Both the position numbers and the translations under genes were made by a program. A DNA stretch of 64,000 nt from Phallusia fumigata (taxonomy: Eukaryota > Chordata > Ascidiacea > Phlebobranchia > Ascidiidae), in NCBI GenBank assembly GCA_008931825.1, contig QXVZ01003926.1:62001-126000 (forward strand), written 5' to 3'. A model generated the notes under the pieces. The model was not told where the DNA came from, ran no database searches, and saw nothing but the letters and a program-made list of their open reading frames with translations. Positions 12,201 to 26,300 of the stretch are shown one piece after another (the first letter of the stretch is position 1; each line of letters opens with the position of its first letter).

Positions 12201-15177
12201 TAAAAATTAAACACGAACATGAGGAGATGCAATTTCATGGTTCGATGTTGGCCGTTGGGCCCTAAGCGATGGGTTAAAAACTAAGCACGAATTTTGCCCT
12301 TTTACCTGTAGTCAAAACAGCCAGTGAATCAAAATATTTTATAAAACCTCCACCACTGAGTGAGGTCACTTAAGTAGACTGGTAAACATCGGTGCAACGC
12401 AGACTGGAGGCAAATACTCCGATAAGCCTGTGATTACGTCACAATGCAATGATGCCTTTGTACACAGAGCCAACAAAGGGACCAGCAACCGTAACCAACA
12501 AAAATGACTTTGTACAGTAGTTTAAAAATCGGAAACAAGATTTTGTACATACATACAATTTTTTACCTAAGGGCTAATCACGTCGGCTAAAAATAAGTTC
12601 AATTTCGCTCAACGAAGCGTGACAACGATCTACAATGTCGACGCGCGTCCCCGTCTAGCCGGGCATAAGTAAACAAAGCAATCGGCATCGCAGGTCTTTT
12701 GTGCTCGCCACTCTACTAAATTTGCCGCTCACGCTTTAACGGGTTTCATAGCCAGCATCAGCTCCAACTTATTGGGGTTTGGGAACAAAGCGAAGGCAAA
12801 CGTGTACCAGCCTGAAACGCCTCATCATAAAACAGAGGAAAACCAAAGAGACAAAAGTCTTGAAGGAGAGTCAAGTCTGCCCGCTGTTTGCACAAGACTG
12901 GAAGGCAAGCCACGACGGTCATGTTCTAAATCTGTCACACCGAGACGTTTTGCAATAAAACTCTCCTTGTTCCGGTCGATTCTTGTCGTCTTTAGCATTA
13001 TGACTTAAGCGATGTCTTTCACTACGATGCACGAGACTTAAACGAGCAACTAATTTTTTAAGCAACCTTTAAAATGCAATTTAATGTCGTCCTCAGTATC
13101 ACATAAAAACAAATAGAACTGCCCTTTCCTATAAACTGAATATCACAGTCACTTTTTAACTAAAACCTTAGCTACATGCAGCGTGCCAGGCTGAAAAGGC
13201 TGGTATCGGTGCCTGCAGCCAGAAAAGAACCACTACGGTATGGTAATTGGCGATTTTTCTCCCAGAACCCGGTTGGTATTGTGACACGACGGTCGACCCG
13301 GTTGCTTCGACAACCCGTGTTGATCAACTGGCAAATCACGGCCACTTGACGGTTACGAAGTACATGCTATAATGACATCACTGTTTGTTCAGGGCTTTAC
13401 TTAGCCCCGCGTCTGCGACAAAAGCTGGGCGTAGACTTGAACAGGACAAAGGAGAACGCGAATTTGCGCGACATTATATGTAGCCACGACCGACGAACGG
13501 ACAAGTTCGCACTGAATCCACATGCACTGGACGGGCTGAGGAAACAAAGCAGGCCCGCGGCACCCATCGGTTCCGCGTATCAGGAGAATGACGGGACAGA
13601 CGTGACTCTGCGGTCAACCCGGGCAAAAACGCGCGAGGCTAAAAAGCTGAGAGCGACCCGATGATGTCAAGCGTCTACGAAATTTCGAGCGCGGTAAAAA
13701 CGTGCCTTGCTTCGCGCTTCTCACGTGACCACCAAGGTGAGGTGTACTTTCTCCAGCTGAAGGGTCTGCCTCGTATCAATTAGCCTTGGAACTCAAGCGA
13801 CAACAGGAACTCAAGCGACAACAATGTATTAATCAAAGCTAACCCCATAATAACCCCCATATTTTGTTCAATGGGATTTTTAATCTTGTATTTATTACAT
13901 CGGATACAGTACAGTAGCATGCTATAACCATAATCAATACGTTCGCAAGGACATCCTTGGAGCGTTGCTGTAAGATTTACCACTGGCAAAACAAACATCC
14001 ATTTTTTAACAGTTTGTTACCCTGTGGGATTGTTGTATCTATCGTTGGCAGAAAACAACATGAAAACAACAATTTTTGGCTCCTAAGATAATAAATTTTG
14101 TCCAGTAAAAAAAACAACCAATGGCGAAGTGTTAAGTCTTGCAAGACGCCTTCACAAACATACCTTTTGCAGCCAAACAAACATTACAACTTAACTGACT
14201 ATTGTAGGTCATTCTTAACGAGGAAAACGTCTTTCACCTCTTAACACGCGCGGGACAACAGACGAGAACAGTCTGCGCTATTCAAACATTACGATGTACT
14301 AGATATTGTTTGCTAACTTCGCTTCTGACAAGTCGCAAATTATTTTATTTTCTTCGCCTCAATTATTTCCTTTTGTTCTGTTGCAAATATCGACCGAGAG
14401 ACAGTCTGCGACTTTACCTGCTCACGTACTGTGATCTCCGACGACTTTAAGATATTTCTATCACGCTCAAGCGGCCAAGGAACATACACGAACTATTCTA
14501 ATTTAACCATCACATTCTCGTCGATTCAGCGAACAAAAAGACTAAACTGCTGTGAGACGTTCAAGCTACAGAGCACGTTTTATAATCCGCGCAACAACCG
14601 TCGGCAAAGTCGCAATAAGACCGGCGTTAAACAACCTTCTCCGCCTCACCATATAAAGCCTTGCAAGTTTCCGCAACTTGCTGCTTTTTCGACTTTACCT
14701 TCCCAATCCGCGGCTAATCCACGAATCTTCTTTGGCAGGTTTGTGGCCGGTGCTCGCGGAAAAAATTCGTAAGCTCATTTAAAGGCAGTCAATCGTAAAG
14801 AAGTCTGCACTAAAAGTAGACGATATGAATCGCTTTGAGCTTCTAATCAACGCGCTTCACGCACGGGCGGACCGAAATCGCTGCCCCCTTACACATGAAA
14901 AGAAAACACTGTGTGGGAGCGTTGCTAGGCAATGGTTGCACTTGTATGTCTGGAGGTTGGGTAATGTTTAGGAAATAGAATTACGTTTGTAAATCTTGCG
15001 GTAGCCTTTATAAATTACCTGAGCCCAATTTTAGCGTACATTGGAACTTGTCCTTGTTAAAATGGAACAGGAGTGGTTTCAAATCAATATAAGTAGGTGT
15101 GCAAGATGAAGTTTGAAAGCAATAGTTTTTGTTTTGCGTTAACATGGTGATGGCAAGTTACCGTTGCGATCTAGTAC

Positions 15178-15322
15178 CAATTGCGTAACCGGCCTAAAAA
15201 AGAGGGGGGGGGGGCAAGCAATCAAACTTAAAAACTTTTTCGGGGAAAGCTTACCTTAATGTACAATTTCAAAGCTAGGGGGAGGGGGCATGGCCCCTTT
15301 GCTCCCCTGGGCTACGCCCCTG
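15178..15322. mobile_element. Possible short non-autonomous DNA transposon (GGCGTAGCC-type end)
   Basis: Read on the minus strand, the right end begins CAGGGGCGTAGCCCAGGGG and passes into G-rich/C-rich sequence, a terminus common in invertebrate non-autonomous DNA transposons. The left end reads TTGCGTAACCGGCC followed by a G-run, a weak inverted match. No transposase is present. The left boundary is uncertain and I cannot name the superfamily. Confidence 0.4.
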
Positions 15323-18300
15323 TCTAGTAGTATTTTTCGTTGCATATGTTTACCAGACAAAGCAAATCACGTTGCAGGACAAATCTCAATATCTTTAATG
15401 TAGCATAAAGAAATGATGGTCGAATTTTTTTGATGACACTGGGCCAAAGAGTATAAAGAGCAGCTGTGTCCACCTAAGCACTAGGTGGGGGTAATAATGG
15501 TAAAAAACAATTGTAAAGGGCAAAAACATGTCATGTAAGTTAGTACGGTGATATTACGGAAAACAATAGTTCATTTTGTATGTGACAAAGTGTGCTTGTA
15601 ATACTTGTTTCCATCTTTTACTAATCTATTTCGTTACATGTCGATTTATTACAGCTATTTAACTGTGGCGTAGTTGTCAAGTCAACTTGTCAAGATAAAA
15701 TTCGCCAAAGGAGCTTTAATGTAATAAAAACACTAATTTATTTTAACGAGGGGCTGAACACAGTGTTCTTTCCGGCTCGTTCTGAACTCATCCGGTTGAA
15801 AAATGAACAATTTCCGCAAGTTAAACATACAGGCGTTTTTAAATTTTGTGTATACAACATGACATGAAACGATAGCTACATTACAAATGTTGACCCAATA
15901 CTGTATCCCTGCTGCAAAGTCGTTTTAACTGCAGATGCGAACAACAAAATGGCGGACAATGGTGTGGTTTAAGTACAAAAACACATAAATTGGGCGATAC
16001 TTTTCACACAAAAAAACGAGGCAGAAAACTGACAATCTGGTTTTATATTGCATGTTGCCAGCTGCCTACCAGTTTATTGATTTTCTTTCTACTTGTATCG
16101 CACAAAAATTTCAGGCTACAAACAACACGTACGAAGTGAAGCCAAACGTCTTTCAATCGCAAAGTTATAAAAAAGCGCTGTCAAACACCTGTGCTCTCTT
16201 GAACAAACCTGTGTTCTTTGGAAAGTATATCACGTTTAAACGTACTGAAACCAACGCCAACATTCCCGACAATATAAATTGAACACACATTTTTACAAAG
16301 CACCAAGAGATGCTTGTCAAGTACAGCCTAGCACACTTGGCTTACCGTAATGTTGCAAGGCGTTGGAGTCGATAAGATACTCTTGAAATGGTGCAGAAGT
16401 CTCCATGTCAGCGAGAAGCCGCAAGCGTTACCAGAAAACTGCACAATATACGATCGTAGCACAGGCCTTATGCAGTTGGCGGCTTGAATACGCCTTATAC
16501 ACATCGACAGATAAACGCGGCGCTAATGCATCCGTTTCGGGAATTCGGCAAAAAACGTCTGAACTCGTTTTAGCGCAAGCATTATTACAGAAAAAGGCGT
16601 TTTACTATGTCGTCATATCAACGTAAACCGCGCAACACAAAATTCATCGCCTTGTTTTCATCAAAAAGCATCATCCAGTGACACGAATTGATAGTTATTA
16701 TAACCACGGCTGTCTCTAAACCTGGTTATAACAATAGGCACAAATTAAACCAAAACCGATCACAAGCCTTATTTCAGTGGCAGGTGGAATCTTCGCACTT
16801 CCCTCGGAATCGGCACACCCGCACAAGTGGCTCTCAAAATGGTAATGTACACCCAGTATATTGGCTATTGGTCGCTGACATTGCTTTTTACACATGCAAA
16901 ACACTGGCATACTTCTGTCTTTAGGAATAATGGACTCCATGGGGAAGATGTTGAGCCAATATAACTACGACAAACCCTATTAAATATTCATTCTCCAGTA
17001 TAGGCAAAAAGAAAATTAACTTCTAATTGAAATATTGGCCTTAAAACCAACCCAAAACCAACAACTTATCACAACTTCACATGCAAATACAAAATACCAT
17101 TTTGAGAAATTCATGCTGAAAGGAAAACTCATTTACCAGTTTTATGATAATTTCCTGATAGAGACAACAACTATAAACTAAAAACCACAAAAACACAACA
17201 GGATATCTAACAAACTTAATTTCCAAATTTGTAAATGGTTTTGGCTGACAACTTTCTTTTGTCAGGCAATGGTGGTTACCATATCGAATTACCAAAGAGA
17301 GTAAAACAATAGTTGTGTAACATGAGAGGAGTGTTTTTGTTAAATACCGGGCAGCAAGTTTAAAATCCTGTGAAAAGTGCAAATAGAAATCAACTCAACC
17401 CATTTTTTTACAAAGGACTTTCTGTCCATCTATGCATCTATTTTAAAACTACAAAAATTTAGTTAAACTTTGTTGAAAATAGTCTTTAAACCTAGATTTC
17501 TGGACATTTGTTTCTTGTCCGTAGGTTCCATCATCAGAAAATTACCACGTTTGCAAAGTAAACATTAGACACATGTGTGCACATCTTTCTGTAAGTATAA
17601 ACCTCTTAGCCAAAACTGAACGTAATTTAAACCCAATTTACAAAAAAAAGTATGGTTATTAACCAACAGTAGCTTTATCCTGGTACTAACCAACACACTA
17701 CAAAACACAGAACTGAATAAAACCTACGTTACACCTAAAACTTTAACTACCACACAATAAGAGCACTTGGTTGCCAGACATGGTTACGAGCACAGTCAGT
17801 CGTCTCTCCGTGTGCGGCACGCGCTAAGCAAACCCAGCCAGCTCCATCTGTTGTTGTGTGCTCATGTGGAACGACTTGTTACGGTTCACGGCCAAGGTTC
17901 GCCGAACTTTTGCCAGTCAGCTGGGGGCGCCAGAGAAATATCTGCTACCGGGCGCGTTTGCTTGTTTGTTTAAAATTCTAACAAAGTTTATTCTTATGCA
18001 TCGTCATCTGCTGAAATATTCCATTAGCCTCTCGCTAACAGTATTTTCGAAAGCGTTCACTTTACATGAGGGTTATGAAATTCAAACAATACTTATTATG
18101 GTTGTTAGAAAATGATTCTCTACAATGGATTTATAACAGAACTGCCTGTTAGCGAACAAACGTATCATTACGCGACAAACATATCACTAGCAAACCTTGT
18201 ATATTTTATAAATATCTGGTATAAAATACGAGTTTTGAAAAGGTAAAATGAATGCTTACAGATAAGAACTGCGCAAAAAGGTTACGGAACAGCTGTAAAA

Positions 18301-20149
18301 TTGGTACAGATTTTATACAGTTGCACATGTAACAGACAGTGAACATTCCAGTTTACAAACAAACCTATCAATCAAAATCCGATTGCACAGTAAAATTTCA
18401 CATAAATTCCCAAAAACTTTTCTCAAACAAGCACCGAATCGGCCACGCATACGTTTCACAAGTGTACAAAAAATATCAGATAGTTTAAGACGAAATCTTT
18501 TAGCCACGTAAATACTAGTAATGTTAAGAAACAACACTGATTTATCGGTGTTTTCTTTCTTTCTTATTTAGTGGCAGCTTAAAACAAGGTTAATCAGTTT
18601 GCCAGAAGGCCTGAGATGATTACAAAGCAAGCCCAGTAACAGTAACATTCAGAAATTTGTGCTATCTTATAGTGGATGTTATGACAGGTATAACGCCAAA
18701 AATGCGGTTTATTAAGTGTTTTAGAATGCGCTTGGTGACAAGAGGCCATGAAGTGCAAATAATAATAATTCCCAAAATTGTAAAGGGGATTAATTGACTG
18801 CTACAGAATGCTGACAGAGCACGAACCAACGCAATGGGGCGAAACCAAACGGCACGCAACGAGAGCAAAAGATATCACAGTTGAGCAAAGGATAGACTGT
18901 GGGGATAAATCTGTGGCATAACATGCTACACAAAAAAAGACTGCGTTGCTTCATGCACGTATTTTAGTGACTGCATGAGCGGCAAAAAAACACGCGAAAG
19001 ATGGTTTAATTAAAATCGAACGCTATAAACTGCTTTTAATTTTCTATGTGCATAAACATTAACTACCGTGCAATACTGTGGAAAACAAGTTTAATACATT
19101 CTGGCAAAAAAGTCAACACAATGTCAATAGTATTTGAATGAATTTGCGCGCTAAAAACGGGTTTCTTGACGAGATATTGCTGCGTTTTAAGAACCTTTTG
19201 AAGGGATCATAAAATAAGTGAAATTTAAAGTGGGGTCGACTATTTTACAAGTTTTAACTCATTGTGCCTAAACAAAGTTTGCTACAGACCCGCTTTTAGC
19301 ATGCCCAGCCGTGCATTGTTTGTGGTAAGGGTATTGGGAATAAGCAGCAAAACAGTTTTAATAAAACTCGCTAAGGTATCTTTGGCCCAAGCGGGAGTCA
19401 TCTGATGTGCATCGAAGCGTGACGGGCACGGAAGTGCCAGAGGGACAACTTCCAAATAACAGGAGCAAGTAACAGACTCAGTGTGGTCACGCTGAGGATA
19501 AGCAAAAACACCTAAAATAAACAAAGAAGGAGTTTGACCTCACATTTTAGTGTTGCAAAATATAAAAATGAAGGTTTGTTAATTAAAGTTTGAATAATTT
19601 TAGACGTATAAAAAGCTAGTAGGTAATGAAAAGCCCACATCAGTGGCAAGAACAAGCATGGACTGATGATATATGGGCCGTGTAATCGATTGATATCTTA
19701 TGTGTAAAAATGTTCCAGGTACAGACAAAAGTTGCAATATTCATACAACCTTATTACTAATTCATACATCTAAGGCAACCGAAAGCTGAGTATATTGTTT
19801 GCAATGTAAACATGTTGGGTAGATCAGGCAGTTGACAGGACCGACCAAGAAAGGCATAAACAGTCGCTCCAGAAACTACCCGATCTAATAAGGCGAAGAG
19901 AAAGTGTTGAGCTATAAACGAGCAACAGTGGTTTTGGAATGCACCGAATTTGGGCAGATCTTTCAGGTTTGTAGACAGAACTGAGGAAAACACAAAACAC
20001 GTTTTCACCGAAAACCGGAAAATCCCATCATAAAACGTTGCTCTGAAACCTATTGTGGAGGGTGAATTGTAAACTTAAAGCATATAAAACGCACTCGAGA
20101 ACTTTTAAAAAGATGCCTTAAACGTGACAATTTTCGTAGTGAAACATTA

Positions 20150-20155
20150 TTTATT
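20150..20155 (-). promoter_or_regulatory. AATAAA polyadenylation signal for TMCO3
   Basis: The minus strand reads AATAAA about 230 nt past the stop codon at 20386-20388. It supports the reading that the TMCO3 transcript ends here and that the exon continuing into 20386 is the true last exon. Confidence 0.5.
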
Positions 20156-20385
20156 ATAAAAATCGATTTTTTCATGTTTACATGTAAACCTAAAACCTCT
20201 TTGAGAAAATTAGGCAATGACAAGGTGCACATGAAACTACTTTCTTTATATTACTCTCTAAAGTTACGGGTTTTATACCATAAACCAATATGCAATGAAA
20301 TGGACAAACACAGAGGTGTACAAGAAGGGTTAAGTGTCTTTAGACTTGTTTGAAGCTTACAGACGCCCTGTTGCAGCTGTAAACC

Positions 20386-23300
20386 TTATGACTCATCGAA
20401 ATATTTACTCAATGAATCAACATGGCAAATTTTGCGGATCATTGCCGATGCATTCGCCCGTAATCTGGGATCAGACGTAAGATTTTCCCTCAAAAGTCGA
20501 CAACAAACCTCTCTAGATATGATTTTCAGGTGACGAGCTCGACTTCCGAGAACAAACGAGAATTCGGAGACTTGCGCCAGACCGGATGAGACAATCCACT
20601 TCAACTTACGGTTTTGCACGGGAAGGACGAAGCGGAGAACCAACAAACAGATGAAATACTTTCCTACAAAAAGAAACGGTTCGATTTTGCGGGAAGTTGT
20701 CACAGCTTTTAACAAAACCGTCATTTAACAGAACAGGTAAGGATTATTGAGTATATTTCCCAGTTAAACGTTAAAACTAAAGCGGCTCATACAATATCAC
20801 CAGGTCATGATATAAATACAGACTAGAAGGTTATTCCACCCTTTGCTACAGTAAAAAAAATTATTTTTTATGTTGCAATCTTCAAGGCGGCTGGGAAACG
20901 ATATATTCGATTAAGTAGCCAGGTTGTGCTCTGCTTTTCTGTTTAATGAGTACTCTATGGTTCGGCATCAGTTGTTTAACTATCTTGCCCTTTCACAATG
21001 ATGTACAACACATAAATCGATTGCAACCTTTACGTACGTAACCCGCGCAACACGGCCAATTATGGACATCTGCCGTTCTAAAGTGTAACACTGGGCAAGC
21101 TCTGTATAGCCGAGGCAAAGTTCACTACGTGCGCGCGCGTGTCAGTTTAAGGTCAACACTGACAACTATTCGGCAGGAAAGGTTAGGCGCGGCGCGGGAC
21201 GAGACGACACAGAGAATATCGAACAACATCGAAACTGGATGTCTGACCGCACTGGAATCTGGCGGGGAAAGGAGAAAATGCTTTTCTACCTGCCACGATG
21301 GTGAGGGTGAGGGACAGGAGCAGAGTCAACTCGAGAAACACGAAGGTTGGAAAGACGTGGAAGCCGATGGTGGCGAAGAAAATGACGCTGAGCAGATCGT
21401 GGACTGCGAATACTTTTTGATCGATCACCTGCAAAAGGTCAACACCAACCGTCTAAAATGTCCTTTGATTTCACTGTCGTCTACAAAGCGGCTGTGAGTT
21501 ACCTAACGAGTTCACTTGTTGCCTAATAAATAATAATTATTGTCAAAGTACTGTTAGAAAGAGCTTTGGGAGTCCAATGGCTTACGGTCAACGTAGGAAA
21601 TTTGCACTCCACATACGTGTTCGCAAAATTATAATTTTCGCAGCATTTAAACAAAACAGCGTACCGAGTGAAGTGACAAACGGAAACAATTACGACGACA
21701 GGTAATAAAATGTTCCGTTTGTCTTCTTCATTGTCCTTTGTCCAAAAATTTCCATTAAAGATAAAGCGGCGTTTTGGGGGGGTAGATATTACCCAACACC
21801 TGTTTGGTTATAACTTTGCATTTCGTACTGGTTGCCACAAAACAATTTCGTCGAGGAAACAAGATGAAAAACTTTTACAGGGGCACAAGTATAGGTAAAC
21901 AATATCAGCTTCCTTCAATTATTCATAGTTTACGCTCTACCCTATTGGCTGATTCTCCAATTCAGGTATTATCACAGAGCAATCTATAGCAAGTAAATAT
22001 TGCACTGACAGTTTATCACAAACTCAATCGCACGAGTAATGGCGAGTTACGACAGATAGGACGTGCAGATCGTTGTCAGATTGTTCGCAAACAAAGCAAG
22101 GAAATTTCGGGGCAATGGGTGGCTGCGTTTTAAGCTGGCCTTGAATTGAACAATGCTTAGATGTCAGGTCTTGCACGATATCGTCATACTACCATGATAT
22201 CATGTTAAGCCAACTTGTGATCAGTTCAATAAATCGAAAGTAACGTTATTGGCATCACGAAAACCCATAAGATTAACATGGTGGGTGTCGGATTGCCCTA
22301 ACATTTGGATGAACAATATTTCGACAATAAACATTAACAGAGCCCTTGGCAATAATATATCATTTACACGCTTTCCACCACTTTTGGGGTGCTTTTCTGT
22401 CAATCCCGTAACCCCTGAACAAACTGTACACTTACCGCTAGTTGGGAGGAGTGAGCAATCATGGTTCCAGCAACAAAACATCCCAGTTCCATTGAAATGC
22501 CAATAAAGCTGGTGGTTATTTGACTGAGATACATGACGAAAAGCTAAGACATAGAGTAACACTTTTAGATTACAACATTTTTTGAAAGATTTTTTGCTGT
22601 TTTATCCGGACGTAATTACATTTTAACAACCCTTTGGTTGATCACATTTATAATGCAGCCTACATTAATTTTTTGTTTATTGATTAAGACAACTGTAGAA
22701 ACTATTTTCAGGCTTAAAACGAGGATTTTCGTTTCATAACGTTTTATCTGTATTGTGACGACCATTTAATTAACCTTCAACAATTACAGTTTGGTTAAGT
22801 TAAGGTACTTAGATTTTCATTCCTGAATCATAATTGATTAAAATACTCGACTTACTGCGCCCAGTAATTGGAGTTCCCGCGTTTGCTGTGCAATGAGGCG
22901 GGTGTAGTGAGGCATGACGTATTTGATAATGACGAACATCGCCACTACGACGACACCTAGCGAGCAGAGTGTTTTGACGACGATAAATGAAACATGAAGG
23001 AACACGTCACCAAAACTGCGAATAAGTTTCCATGATTAGCCAATAAAGAGTTATGAAAACAAAAAGAGTTGTAAAAAAACAACATCCTATTATTAAGGTA
23101 AGTTACAGCAAACAACGGAAGTGTGGAAATATGAATAACAAATGGCGCCTGACTTATCATGAGCACATGATCTAGGAGACTTTTCAATACAGATATTTCC
23201 ACATTAAGAAGCTTTAATTCCTCAAATTCATACTGCCGAAAGCCAAACCCATAAATCACGTTTTCTTTTGTCCTAAATCATGTGTTCAAAATATGCCAGG

Positions 23301-26300
23301 GGGCAATTTCAATGCGTTTGCTTTATTTTGTGGTATTACAGCATGATCAAACATTCACCAGCGTTTTCCACATTTTTTGTTCCCACGTCTTTTTACCATT
23401 AGTTGGTTAGGACAAGTTTTATCACAAAAACACATGGACAGTTTACCTGCCAAGTTGTTTGGGTGAGGCAAAACCGGGAAGAATGGCGATGATGAAACTC
23501 AACTGCACGTCTTGTACAACCAACATACCGAGCAGTAATGCCGAATACTCGTTGCCAACAGCGTCTTTGCTGCCACCTGGTTAAAATATTTGCAACAGGT
23601 TTGTTGGAAGGTAATGTCTAAACTTTAAAATAAGGCTGTTTTCGCTGTTTATCCTTTTGCGCATTAAACATGTAAGTATAGTGTAAGGTTTTGCAAAGGC
23701 TGAGTGGTTAGCGAGACTGCCTTGTGCACACAAGGTTGTGGGTTCTAATCCCATCTCGGTCGCTTGTGTTCCCTCAGCAAGAAACTTGAGCGGCATTGCT
23801 CCAACCCAATGGAACCCGATGGGTTGAAGTCACCAACTTAAAAAAATCGAAAAAATCAAATAAAAAATGATCGATCGGAACTGCAATGAGACAGGTAGCT
23901 CGATGGCGGACTCATTGTGAGCATAACGCAATCAGGCGTTGTTCCTCCCCCGAGGATAAAAATGAAACAAACAAACAGGAGTGAGCGCAAAACTGCGATT
24001 TGCAGTTTAAAGCGGGAGTCTAATCACAATTTAGGAAAAAAACAGGTTTTACGTGCTGACAAAAATTCAGCCGCAACTAACGCCGCTAGTCATTTGTGAG
24101 ATAACTCGGTGCCTAGAGTGAGAGTATTTAGTTGAAAAGCTTCAGTTTATGCTTTTAATACACTTGGCATGACCAGGGTCGCTTACCTTGCAGGAATCTA
24201 GTAACAAGCGGAGTGCTGGAGAGAGAAAGACATGCAGATACAAATGCACTTTCCCTTATTGGTGTGTCCTGCATGAAAACTGATCCTATCACAATACCTG
24301 TCAAAAAAACAATGGTTTACGATTGATGCTTGTACCGGTTACATGTTAACATTAGGATTCAGAAAGCAGGGAAAACATGTTGTTTTTAAGCACGAGCAAG
24401 GACGGTTGGTTATAAATTCTTTTCCCACCGTGCTTGGCAACCAGCAATCAGATTTTGGTCTTAAGAACATGTTACATTCGAATGAACTCAACAAAGTAGC
24501 TTCGACCATCAAACACTTAGTTTTTAAGCAACAGAACTGCAAATATTTTTAAACTTATTTGATGCCGATAGGAAAATAACAAAACCCAGCACCAACTTGA
24601 ATTTTCACAAACTTCTGACCCCATTTACGACTGGCGCTACTTTGACATTTACGATAATGGCGAGATTTGATGCCATCATACAATCGTACATACTGCCATC
24701 ATTAAATCTCGTTTTATGCTTACTTACACACCCTCGGCCAACTCGCCTCACTGGAAATATGCATTGATTGCGTGTATTGCTAAAAAATACGGTTGTATAT
24801 TGGTTAAACACCGATGACTCCATTATTTCGTACCTGCAACCATCATAAGAAAGGTGGTGAGCAATGGAACTTGGACGGCAACTTTCCAAACCTTTGCAAC
24901 TCGCTCGAATGAAAACTCCATCCCCGCGCAAAACATAATCATGAAAACTCCCAACTCGCCTATCGTCTCAATTTGAATCTACAAAATAAATCGGCAAAAA
25001 ATGTTTACCGATAGGTTTCACATCAAACCAATGCTTAACCTTTACAATTAGGGTTACGTGTGTCGAATATTTGTAACTTTCGGTCATTGGTTTCATTGCA
25101 ACAAAACCCAATATTTCTCTTACATTACTTTCCCAAAAAAGAAAATGCTTCAGAAAATTGTGCTTAATTTACTTTGAAACACCAATCATGTAACCGAATT
25201 TTTGTTGCATATAATATAGCAGCCATCCGCGCTGGTAAATGGCACACCACGTAATAGCGGGACCTCGGTTGTCAATCGACACACAACACTGTGGAAGTCA
25301 ATGCAGGGCAGCAAAAGGACAATACACAAACCATTTCTTGAATGACATTCAGTCCCGACGGCCCCAATATAACTCCGGCGAGGATGTAGCCAAATAGGGA
25401 CGGAACGCCGATGAGTTGACACATGAAGCCCAGAGGGACGGACAAAAGCAGTAGCAAGATAATTTCCACGACAAGAATGTGGTCGATAAACGGGGACGTG
25501 GCATCTTTCTGTCTGCAAACAGGTAACGGCTGTCATGTTGCAAGCAGTGACGCAACCGATTTAAATTGGTAAATCTTTCCAAAGGTATGCAGGTGAACTA
25601 CTTATTTTTTGTTGTTCCATTAAAGAAACGTCAAAAACGTTAGGTTTAAAAACGTTTTCCCAAACATATGCAAGGTAGGGCCAAAAAATTTATTTTGCTT
25701 CAGCACAAGAAATTACTTAAAAATCATGGCCCAAAAATCTTATCGATTTGCTACATACTGCATATATCATATATCAAGCATGACAAAACTTAGGGTCAAC
25801 ACAAATGACAATTAGTACCTGGTTAGAATATACTTGTTATTTTTAGAATCAATCAACATATCCAATCTTTCATCCTCATTTTCAGCCATGTTGGCATCTT
25901 CGAATTCTGGGTACAAGTTGTCTTCATTTTTCTCCATGACATGGACAACAGCTTCAATGTGTGCCCCATTGCGCTAACATTTACACACAATATAAAACAG
26001 GTTATGGTGCAAATACTCTGTATGTTGCTTTTGATAAATACATACATTTTTAGTTGCACAAGCATTATAGGTGCTAACATTAGCCATTAGGACTTTTCAA
26101 TATTTCTTGTTTTGTCTGCCTTGAATTTACCTGCATTTCATTATCAGACATCACATCTTCAGCAACACTGTCTTGCAGCTGATCGGCAGCATGAGAAATT
26201 TCCTTAAGCAGTTCACTCATCCAAGAACTATCATTTGTCACATCCATATACTTTTTCATTTCAACTTCAAATTCATTCATCCTTAAAAATTATGCAGATT

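Larger units (their letters stand above)
9019..20385. other. Upstream MBNL / intergenic sequence without recognisable genes
   Basis: About 11 kb lies between the first recognised MBNL exon and the 3' end of TMCO3. It probably contains MBNL 5' noncoding exons and its promoter, because the acceptor at 9019 implies an upstream exon. CpG-richer stretches at about 13.2-13.75 kb and 17.76-17.96 kb are the best promoter candidates by composition only. No open frame here resembles a known protein, and overlapping frames on both strands argue against coding. A hairpin and a short transposon-like repeat are listed separately. Confidence 0.4.

Noticed and set aside
13437-14772. Open frames of 75 and 113 residues, plus strand
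   Set aside because: Basic, low-information sequence in CpG-richer DNA with no family resemblance; more likely promoter or 5' noncoding sequence.
18780-18885. Candidate last TMCO3 exon (minus strand YLLLSL...FAPLRW)
   Set aside because: It looks faintly like YLLILSVTTLSLLLAP, but the two parts are in different frames, the spacing is wrong and no AG acceptor precedes it.
21129-21497. 122-residue plus-strand open frame
   Set aside because: It is the antisense shadow of a well-supported TMCO3 exon (21290-21428).
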